Shown: one piece after another, positions 56,801-64,000 of the stretch | Numbering within the stretch: position 1 is the first letter of the stretch | How the letters are laid out: each line of letters opens with the position of its first letter | Assembly: GCF_000003815.2 (NCBI RefSeq) | Contig: NC_049983.1 | Location: forward strand, 782,524-846,523 | Direction: 5' to 3' | Source: Branchiostoma floridae | Lineage: Eukaryota > Chordata > Leptocardii > Amphioxiformes > Branchiostomatidae | DNA: 64,000 bases | Program-made: the position numbers and the translations under genes | The notes under the pieces: model-generated | Database searches by the model: none | Told to the model about the DNA's origin: nothing | Seen by the model: only the letters and a program-made list of their open reading frames with translations

Positions 56801-59800
56801 AAAAACACAAGGTGTGATGGCGCCGTTATTTTGTCCTCTGGAAAAACTACTAGCATTTGATGCGGGAGGGCGCAACATCGATCGCACGAGGTAGGCATTC
56901 TTTATTCAATGTCGGAAAAAAATTGGCAGGATTTTTCCATGGGCTGACGAGCTCACTGGCTAGAGCCCTGTTTGGAAGCATCAAAAACCCAAAATTTTCA
57001 TATAGACATGACTGAACAAATAATACCCGGGCCAGATCACGGACTGCTGATTCCCCGAGCTATAGTTATAACATATTTTTGGGGGAGGGCGGACGTCGAT
57101 TACTGAAAAACGGGAGTAAAAAAGGCAACCGGCATCCAATCTCAAGGGCATAATTTTCCTCTCAAATTGCAGGAAATTCTGTTTTAGAGGGTTTGAAAAT
57201 CCAAATTTTCCCGGAGGAGCATGCCCCCGGACCCCTGCCCCGACGCTGTGAAAAAATCCTGGCGAGAACACTGGCGAGATCACTGGCGCCCCCGTGACCT
57301 GACGTCTATATTAAGATTATTTTATCGGTTGTTTTTCTACCCGTTTGATTATGCCTGTCGGGGGGGAGGGCCATGTTGATTTTTTTGAGGTGGAGGGGGA
57401 GGGTCACGTTAGATTTTTTTGAGATGGGGGGGAGGGCCATCAAAAATTTTTTTGATCCGACTTCCAATGCACCAGCCCTCCCCCCCCGATAAATATCGTA
57501 CGGTCCCTTAGGTGCACCAGTGCACCTAATCCCAAAATGAATNNNNNNNNNNNNNNNNNNNNNNNNNNNNNNNNNNNNNNNNNNNNNNNNNNNNNNNNNN
57601 NNNNNNNNNNNNNNNNNNNNNNNNNNNNNNNNNNNNNNNNNNTATCGTACGGTCCCTTAGGTGCACCAGTGCACCTAATCCCAAAAATGAATTTGGAGCC
57701 CCGACGACGAACAAAAATTGCTTTTTCTCCAGGTGTGATTGTGCTGGCTGACAACAAATCATAGCTGTCATTGTTTTATGTATGATCATGTATATATTAC
57801 TATATTCTCTGTACAATGTTATGTGAATGTTGATAAAGGATGAACAAAAAAAAATTGTTTTTTCTCCAGGTGAGATTGTGCTTGCTGACCTGATTGACAG
57901 CGACTCGTGGCGGCTGTGGCCGTCAGGTGACCGCCGGCTGATGAAAGATAAGCAGGTGTACCGCGAGCTGAAGGAGGTGACAGCAGAGGCTCTGGACGAG
58001 GTGAAGAGGAACTTCCAGTGGGTCGCCGAGAGGGTCAAGGTAGGAAATGTCCCTTCTTTGATTGGTCTGTCTGTGCTTACTTTCGCCATATCAGATGGTA
58101 GAATTCTTTGCTTTTACCCACGCTGCTTTGTGAGTGCGAGTGGATCGGAAATGCTGGCAGACTAGTAATGTCACTAGTAAAAGGTTGATTGTTGAGTACT
58201 TGTACATTGTTGAAGTAGCAAATTTCAGTTGTAAGATAGCCATTTTGTGAAAGATACCAAGTATAACACTAGTGCACCTTTATCCGCGGGGTAACCTATA
58301 TCCGTTGTTTTTCAAAACAGGGTGTTTAGGCACATCAAGCCGACGGGTGATTAACTGGTTTTATAAACTGCAATATACTGAAAATATTGCAATTTGAAAA
58401 CAGCGTCCATCGATGTGATATCCTCAAGTACCCTGTTTTAAAAGCAACGGATATAGGTCACCCAACGAATATAGCTGAACTAGCATTACATGAACAAATA
58501 GAATTGCAAACATTTTTTCAGTCAACTATATATAAGAATTATACTTTGGCACCCCTTTACATCTACATGTACATCATAAATACCAACACAGGAAATGTAA
58601 TGTTGTCCATATAAGTCCAGGCTGAGTAACATTTCCCTGTTGTTAACCCCCAGCTGCTGCAGACCAAGCCCAGTGCCCAGGTGGTCGTGCTGATGGGGTC
58701 AGCCACGGACTTGGAGCACGGGCAGAAGATCAGTAAAGGGTGCCAGGCACTGGGCATTCCCTGCGACGTCAGGGTCAGCTCTGCACACAAGGGCACCGAG
58801 GAGACCATCAGGATCCTAAGGGAGTATGAAGGTTTGTTTGTTTGTTGTTTGTTTTTTTGTAGAAATGATGCCAGGGACTGGGCATCCCCTGTGACGTGAG
58901 GGCCCTCTGACTGGAGATCCTGATCAAATTGATAACCTTTTAGAAACCATTTTAACTTTTGTCTAATATTTTATAGGTGGTAACACAGCCACATACAACT
59001 ATTTTATGTATAGCATAGAACCTATATGTAGTTCGTACTAGATTAATGTGAGTTGTAAGTTGTCTGATATAAGCTTTGGCCTACATTGTACATTGTGTCT
59101 TTCATTCTTGTATAGCCTCGAATCTACATGTACAGCATTAGATTAAAGATACAGTGTATACCCAGTTACGTTATACAATGTACATTACTTTGCCTTACAT
59201 TGTACCTGTTACTGTGGTTGTGCAATAAACTTTGACTTGACTTAATAGGGCTAGTACAGGTAGATCAAAAATTCTTGAACCCTGCTTTCTCACAACCCTA
59301 ATGTTCTGTCCCCTCCAGGAGAAGGTATCCCGTGCGTGTTTGTCGCCATCGCGGGGCGCAGTAACGGGCTGGGACCAGTCCTGTCTGGTAACACGTCCTA
59401 CCCGGTCATCAACTGCCCCCCTGTGAAGGCCGACTGGGGAGCCCAGGACATCTGGTCCTCTCTCAGGCTGCCGTCAGGTCAGAACATGTTCCCCAAACTT
59501 TTTAAGTGAGACAGACCAATCTTTTCTCTGATGCAGTTCACTGCAAAAGCTATCTACTGGTATAGATACTCAAATACAATTCAAACGCTACAACTGAAAA
59601 AGAACTGAGATTTATTTACAGACGTACATTTCAAGTGACATCCATCACTCTTCTTCAGCGTCACTAGAATGAACTGGTGGAAACATTGCGCTGAAGAAGA
59701 GTGATGGATGTCACTCAAAACGTACGGAAGTTAACCTCCATTTTTTATCCAGTTGTAGATATTGAGTTGTATTTGAAAGTTGTTAACCTGAATGTCTAAC

Positions 59801-60391
59801 CTTCATAAATGTACTGGTGTAGGTAAAACCTTTGCGACTGTTTGTGTTGTGATCCCTGATGACACTGCCTTCAGGTGCAGCACATGGATTTGTGAGAAGT
59901 TTTACTTCTCTGATAAGTCACTTTTTCATGCGTGGGCACCTATTCTAGGCCCATTGTAAGCAATCCTTTGGACAACCATGTTTGTTGTGTTGTGATATCC
60001 TTACAGTTGTAGCTGCATAACAGATAGATTCTTGGCATGTGGCTGACTTTTGAGAGGTACTATTTAAAGCAAAAACAGATTACATTCATCTGTTCAAATA
60101 GTTAAACCTTTCTATCCAACATTTGGGACAAGATGCACTGAAACAACATTCTATAAAACAAGACTAGTGTATCAATTGTTCAGTAGCAATGTTTCACTGA
60201 GTGACCTTGTATCTGTGCTGTTCCTAGGTCTTGGCTGTTCGACCGTGCTGTCCCCCGACGCGGCTGTCCTGGCGGCTGCCCAGATCCTGTCGCTGTCCGA
60301 TCACATGATCTGGTCCCGCCTGCGCTGCAAGCAGCTGTACACCTACCTCGGGCTCAAGGACTCTGACAAGGAAGTCCGCAAGGACAAGTAA
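53690..60391 (+). CDS. PAICS: PAICS: SAICAR synthetase / AIR carboxylase, seven visible exons
   Basis: This bifunctional cytosolic enzyme carries out two consecutive steps of de novo purine synthesis: carboxylation of AIR to CAIR and ATP-dependent joining of aspartate to give SAICAR. The exons encode 416 residues (human 425), with only about the first ten missing, presumably in the 52523-53314 gap or upstream. N-terminal synthetase motifs: [34 protein letters not shown] and [15 protein letters not shown]-terminal class II AIR carboxylase motifs: [24 protein letters not shown] and [19 protein letters not shown]. All seven exons join in frame with standard splice sites, so the gene looks functional. 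Exons are GC-rich compared with the AT-rich introns. The intron 55642-57869 holds nested transposons and a decoy copy of the next exon's start. Confidence 0.96.
54411..54589 (+). CDS. PAICS: PAICS exon (synthetase core)
   Basis: The acceptor tttcccag and donor gtgggc bound 179 nt. It encodes [15 protein letters not shown], then [20 protein letters not shown] and GVKEGYRF. This segment forms the nucleotide and substrate pocket in SAICAR synthetases. It enters in phase 1 and ends in phase 0. Confidence 0.96.
54859..55066 (+). mobile_element. TA-target MITE, 'ttcgcgg' family, copy 3
   Basis: It is 208 bp with ends CTGTAAATGCAT and GCATTTACAG, TA on both sides, the same length as copy 2. The core holds ttcgcggtggttttaaattc. 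It lies in a PAICS intron. Confidence 0.88.
55186..55359. mobile_element. TA-target MITE (CAGTGGAAGCC termini)
   Basis: It is 174 bp with inverted ends CAGTGGAAGCC..aattgcac and gtgcaattaagcggcttctactg, flanked by TA. It lies in a PAICS intron. Confidence 0.75.
55437..55641 (+). CDS. PAICS: PAICS exon (synthetase core)
   Basis: The acceptor tgtcccag and donor gtcggt bound 205 nt. It encodes [18 protein letters not shown], then VFEVLEKAW and [16 protein letters not shown]. It ends in phase 1. Codon third positions are strongly GC-rich, unlike the flanking introns. Confidence 0.96.
55920..57507. mobile_element. PIF/Harbinger-like element with nested hAT, in a PAICS intron
   Basis: The ends GGGACTGTACGATATTTATC and gataaatatcgtacggtccc are inverted; TTA flanks both sides (55917-55919, 57508-57510). 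Sub-terminal ggggggagggc...ccatgtta words repeat on both arms. The hAT-like copy 2 sits in the middle. Confidence 0.78.
56198..57263. mobile_element. hAT-like element, copy 2, opposite orientation
   Basis: It is the reverse complement of copy 1 over most of its length, including the ends CAGCGTTCCCGCCAGG and cctggcgagaacactg. It lies inside the PIF-like element 55920-57507. The right end has no matching 8-bp duplication, so the boundary there is uncertain. Confidence 0.75.
57495..57690. other. Gap with duplicated flanks
   Basis: tatcgtacggtcccttaggt and gcaccagtgcacctaatccc appear before (57495-57542) and after (57643-57690) the 100-N run. This is typical of a mis-joined contig end or unresolved haplotypes. 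Confidence 0.8.
57733..57764 (+). pseudogene. Partial copy of a PAICS exon start with its acceptor
   Basis: ctttttctccag followed by gtgtgattgtgctggctgac copies the real junction at 57858-57891 over about 45 bases. In the PAICS frame it reads [10 protein letters not shown] and stops at 57762-57764. Use of this acceptor would truncate the enzyme. Confidence 0.8.
57870..58039 (+). CDS. PAICS: PAICS exon (end of synthetase domain)
   Basis: The acceptor tttctccag and donor gtagga bound 170 nt. It encodes [20 protein letters not shown], then [18 protein letters not shown] and QWVAERVK. A partial copy of its acceptor and first 20 bases lies 137 bases upstream. Confidence 0.96.
58273..58478. mobile_element. 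MITE, 'ggggtaacc-atatccgtt' family, copy 2
   Basis: The left part cacctttatccgcggggtaa and right part acggatataggtcaccca are diverged inverted ends of the same family as 35527-35730. It lies in a PAICS intron. Confidence 0.55.
58654..58831 (+). CDS. PAICS: PAICS exon (start of AIR carboxylase domain)
   Basis: The acceptor cccccag and donor gtttgt bound 178 nt. It encodes the linker LLQTKPSA, then [17 protein letters not shown] and [17 protein letters not shown], the phosphate-binding Gly-Ser and Ser-Ala-His-Lys motifs of class II PurE. It ends in phase 1. Confidence 0.96.
59190..59250 (+). mobile_element. Retroposon 3' tail B, second copy
   Basis: The words ttgtacctgttactgtgg, gtgcaataaactttgactt, gactt match the copy at 41320. 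It lies in a PAICS intron. Confidence 0.5.
59319..59477 (+). CDS. PAICS: PAICS exon (AIR carboxylase domain)
   Basis: The acceptor ccctccag and donor gtcaga bound 159 nt. It encodes [20 protein letters not shown] and [17 protein letters not shown], followed by [15 protein letters not shown]. It carries the AGRSNGLGP and SGNT motifs of the active site. Confidence 0.96.
59634..59715. repeat. Inverted repeat in a PAICS intron
   Basis: agtgacatccatcactcttc with ttcagcg pairs with cgctgaagaagagtgatgga with tgtcact, around a 28-base loop. One arm's sequence (gtgatggatgtcactagaaa) recurs near 55675. Confidence 0.75.
60228..60391 (+). CDS. PAICS: PAICS terminal exon
   Basis: The acceptor ttcctag precedes GT CTT GGC TGT TCG ACC; TAA is at 60389-60391. 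It encodes [20 protein letters not shown], then the C-terminal helix ending EVRKDK. The length and position match the human C-terminus. Confidence 0.96.
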
Positions 60392-60989
60392 CATCCAAGT
60401 CTTCAACTGTGCATTACAATGCAACGCAATGCAGACTTTATTTAGAAGCTAGTTTTCCAGTAGATTCCTATGTGGTAGAGTGTAAGGTGCCCCTTTGCAT
60501 TCCATGCATAAATTTGCCTTACTTTAAATGCGTAAATTTGGCTTTAAGTCTTTATTACAAAATGCAGTAACCAGCTTAGGAGCTTAAAGCATTTGCTTGT
60601 ATCTTTCAGTGGCAATGAGAAACTTGTTTTCCAGTAAATGCATAAATCTGGCTTCAAGCCTTGGTTAATGCAGTTAAGGTTGTCTGTATTTTTCAGCAGT
60701 TAAAAGTCGTTTTTCCAAAATAATAGCTTTTGGTAGAAGTGTGCCTGTGCTTTCTTTGGTTTGCTACGATCTGGCTTCAACTACGATCTGGCTTCAACTA
60801 AGTTCAAGTCTAAGAAATTGAAGTAGCTAGCTTTTCAACTGTCTAGAATCATGTTTCCAATATTAGACATGATGCCATGTACTTGCCTGGTATTAGAACC
60901 TTGGAGCTGACCAGAAGTATTGAATACAAGTTTGCAAGTATCATATTACATTTATGTACCAGTTTGTCATGGGTCATGTATGGTATTGA

Positions 60990-60995
60990 AATAAA
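60990..60995 (+). terminator. Polyadenylation signal of PAICS
   Basis: AATAAA lies 599 bases after the PAICS stop, after a T-rich 3' UTR with no other clear signal. A 17-bp tandem doublet (ctacgatctggcttcaa) lies in the UTR at about 60763-60797. Confidence 0.7.
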
Positions 60996-61606
60996 TGTCT
61001 GCAGTCCAAGTCTTTTTGTACTACTGTTGTTTGTTTTACTTGATTGATGGTCGATATGTTAGTATCTTCAAAGTACAAATGTAGTAGCTTTTCTGGTCTC
61101 TTTTGAAATAACAGACCACTCCCTGTCAGTTACAGGATTTTTCTAAGGTTATGTGCGCTGAACATGCACCTTGAACCTTTGGTAAAAAAAAACATCTCCA
61201 TTCAAATTTATTGGAGGCACAAGGCAGTATCAAAAGCAGGCCAAGCAGTGTCTAATGAGCACCTGGTGGCTAATGAACACTGCTTGGCCAGCATTTTGAC
61301 AGCAGTCTGATTGACTCTATAATGTCACTAAATTAACATGATCACCATTTTCACCAAATTCCTCTGGTTGGTGTAGGAATTTTTCCGGTAAGTACCAGCC
61401 AGTTTCTGTCAGCCTTTTTGCCAAAAGGTTTCTTCTATAGAAAGGTTCATAAAAAATCATAAAATGTAGCTTGCTTTGGCAGGTGGATACTTTACATTCT
61501 ATGGTATGGCCTTCCAAAATCTATTTTCTCCATGTCTGCACATAACTAAAGAAAAAAAGTGGAATTCTTTAGATAAAGAGTTATCAGTACTTTTTTTCCA
61601 TGTATA

Positions 61607-62240
61607 CAGGGGTGCCTAAGCATTTGCACGAACCCTATGAAATTCGTACGAATATTATGTGATACACACGAATCACTATACGAAAACGCACGAATATTAT
61701 GAAATTCGCACGAATCACTATGCAAAAACGCACGAATATTATGAAATTCGCACGAATCACTATGTGATTCACACGAACCTTATGAGATTTGCACGATCCT
61801 TATGCGAAATTGCGCAACCACTGCCGGGGTCACGTGACAGACGGAGCGGGATTTTCAAGATGGCGGCTTTGATCGGCGGCGACGGAAAATACGATGTAAC
61901 ACGCCGAAATGAAGCAAAACAGTAGCTCGCAGGCTATCAAATACATCTTTGCGACGGTAAATGTCCATTCCATACCTTTAAATATAAATATCACGGGTAG
62001 AAACGCTCAAAATCATGCCTCCTCCGGGACGCCGTTTTAATGCATAAGGATCGTGCAAATCTCATAAGGTTCGTGTGAATCACATAGTGATTCGTGCGAA
62101 TTTCATAATATTCGTGCGTTTTTGCATAGTGATTCGTGCGAATTTCATAATATTCGTGCGTTTTCGCATAGTGATTCGTGTGTATCACATAATATTCGTA
62201 CGAATTTCATAGGGTTCGTGCAAATGCTTAGGCACCCCTG
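61607..62240. mobile_element. 634-bp element with 199-bp inverted termini
   Basis: The arms 61607-61805 and 62042-62240 are inverted copies with about one mismatch noticed. They start CAGGGGTGCCTAAG and contain a roughly 42-bp internal repeat (cacgaatattatgaaattcg). GTATA flanks both sides (61602-61606, 62241-62245). The unique centre has promoter-like words. The paired short frames found in each arm are mirror images and not genes. Confidence 0.92.
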
Positions 62241-62245
62241 GTATA

Positions 62246-62964
62246 GCTTTGAACAAATTCTCGTAACCCCGACCAATACATTCAGACGAACAGGGTCTGC
62301 TGTACATGTCTTTCGACTTTTAATTTCTTGCACTGAATACAAGGAACTTAACGTACATGTAATAATAATGAGAAAACATCCCACCATGCAGGACTTGCAG
62401 TTGTGACTTGGTTCTGGTTGACACAAACCTTATAATACATTACAAACAGTAAGTGTAGTGGAGAAATTCATTGGAGAACAAAAAACACAGAAGAAGGCAA
62501 CCATCTCTTCAAGTCATCTTGCGTCCTTTCGAACAAATGCAAAATCAGCTATAGCTCAGGCATTGGCAATTGGTTTTCTCAAGCTGATTTAGAAGTCAGA
62601 TGTTTTAGAAACTTGACAGAATTATTTTTGTATGGGCATGCCATGTCGTTTTTAACTTCGAAGTCTAGAATCAGAAAACCCGACTGCCTTTACTGTATGC
62701 TTCAGTTGGGCACAAGAAACTCAAAGAAAAGTCATTAAGAATTTTGGACATCAACCTGCACAACGTAGTGTCCAAAAGGCTGAAATCTGAACTTTATGCA
62801 TAGTTGGACAACAGCAAAGCACTGCATTGGAACAGTAGATAACTTTGGTGGAGCCTGGTACTTTTCCGTACTTCTATCCCCGATTAAAAAAAAAAAAAAC
62901 TGAACATGTTCAAGAACTTTAACAGTTTCCCTCATTATTTGGGCCTGCAAATTGAGCAGAAAAT
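62246..62964. other. No gene recognised
   Basis: Non-coding sequence downstream of the inverted-repeat element, with a poly(A) run near 62888. Confidence 0.5.
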
Positions 62965-63150
62965 TCACAACGACCATGAAGCAAGTTTCTGAGTGTATGT
63001 TACAGCCAAGGTAGCAACTACAACTATCCACAGCCGTGTTGTGGACCAGCATATCAGTAAAAGACCATCTGTGATCGGAAACACCGGAGCGTAGGTTACA
63101 GCCAGCCAGATGAGGTACAACAAAAAGTAGAAGAAATAATCACCCATCAT
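62965..63150 (-). CDS. Possible small membrane protein or exon, minus strand
   Basis: 61 codons from ATG with two hydrophobic stretches (YFFYFLLYLIWLAVTYA and LWIVVVATLAVTY). No similarity is recognised and no splice partner established. It could be chance in T-rich antisense sequence. Confidence 0.22.
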   Translation of the reverse strand: MMGDYFFYFLLYLIWLAVTYAPVFPITDGLLLICWSTTRLWIVVVATLAVTYTQKLASWSL

Positions 63151-64000
63151 AGAATCTACACATTAATGATAATACAAAACAATAACAAAAGGATGATACA
63201 ATAGTAACACAAATGCTATGCATATACCAAATTAGGGCAGACAACACAAAACTCATTTCTACTGCATCTATTAGCGAAGCAAAGCTTGCATTGTACTTTC
63301 ATGCACGACAAACTGGACCAAAAAAACAACTTCTCTGTCATGCATGTCACACTCCATTTCTTACCATCCCAAGATACTTGGATCAATATTTTTCACTCTC
63401 TCATCTTTCTGGTAGTACAAGAGTACACCATTTATTCCAACTCAAATACATCTATGTAATCTCTGACATTGAAAGGATCAACATGAAGGAAAAGAGGTCT
63501 GAATTATTTTTTTTTAAGCCTGGCAAAGCTACATGCCACCTAAACCTCTCCTCACCTAACACAAAAGCAAACAGTTACATTCTGTGCCTACCCAAGAACG
63601 CAGACAAGACACGTGCTGCAAGGCTTGCTAACCCAGAGATAGGGTCAGATCTTCTCATAAACATAGGAGTATACAGAATCGTTAATTCGGCTAGAAGTCT
63701 ATGACGCGGGTTTCTGGTATCAATATTGTTTATCCCAGCCGTATACAGGTTACTCCTGTAGCACATTTATGTACAGAAACCTCTAGGGCTAGTTCCCACG
63801 ACAGTCGTATCAATTTTTTTCTCGTGACTTGAACTTCCGACTGTTTCATGATACACGTAGGCAACACAGAAAAGTCGCCTTTTTTTTTTAACAAGCAAGG
63901 TAGAACTGCAAGCATTGAATGGGTTGAAATTTTGTTTTGTTTTGTTTTTTNNNNNNNNNNNNNNNNNNNNNNNNNNNNNNNNNNNNNNNNNNNNNNNNNN

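Noticed and set aside
61659..62188. Two related frames on opposite strands (HTNHYAKTHEYYEIRTNHYA)
   Set aside because: They are mirror images produced by the 199-bp inverted repeat, not a gene family.
63213..63704. 163-codon plus-strand frame with CHACHTPF
   Set aside because: The single exon has no recognised domain or promoter and composition like chance A/C-rich sequence; I could not support it.

Overview
This window looks like one piece of an animal nuclear genome, most likely a lancelet (Branchiostoma) or a similar invertebrate deuterostome. The reasons are spliced genes with GT-AG introns, vertebrate-like NAA10 and PAICS protein sequences, TTAGGG-type interstitial telomeric repeats, many 'acatgta' words, and a very dense, varied load of transposons (hAT-like, PIF/Harbinger-like, TA-target MITEs, LINEs, tRNA-derived SINEs). 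The species call is inference. Seven N-runs (1170-1608, 28625-28724, 42522-42685, 48803-48902, 52523-53314, 57543-57642, 63951-64000) mark assembly gaps. At least two of them hide exons.

Two conserved genes are certain, both on the + strand. NAA10 (catalytic subunit of the NatA N-terminal acetyltransferase) runs from 38657 to past 48802. Six exons are visible, at least one is in a gap, and a 3.6 kb LINE sits in one intron. PAICS (bifunctional SAICAR synthetase / AIR carboxylase of de novo purine synthesis) runs from before 53690 to 60391. Seven exons with consistent phases cover all but about the first ten residues. Its introns hold nested transposons and a partial copy of one exon start.

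Three less certain host genes are also proposed. A three-exon gene for a two-pass membrane protein of 148 residues lies at 24767-26257. A three-exon gene with a SWIM-like Cys/His pattern lies at 33983-35196. A terminal exon with its 3' UTR lies at 7089-7756. An open reading frame at 31406-32299 combines 19-residue repeats with the C-terminal half of an OTU-like protease domain and may come from a mobile element.

The rest is mostly repeats. From left to right: a 50-bp minisatellite carrying consensus 5' splice sites (6361-6860); a ~200-bp tandem repeat joined to telomeric repeats (8100-9170); simple repeats; a degenerate duplication in which 17.9-20.1 kb resembles 36.1-38.6 kb, the DNA upstream of NAA10; a broken THAP/DDE transposase (28.3-29.2 kb); several hAT-like elements with exact 8-bp target duplications; a fold-back element built of small hairpins (39063-39817); an inverted pair of hAT-like elements around the first visible PAICS exons; and a 634-bp element with near-perfect 199-bp inverted termini (61607-62240). 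I see no CRISPR array, prokaryotic operon, or convincing rRNA or functional tRNA gene. The most interesting material is the interaction of transposons and tandem repeats with exon boundaries.
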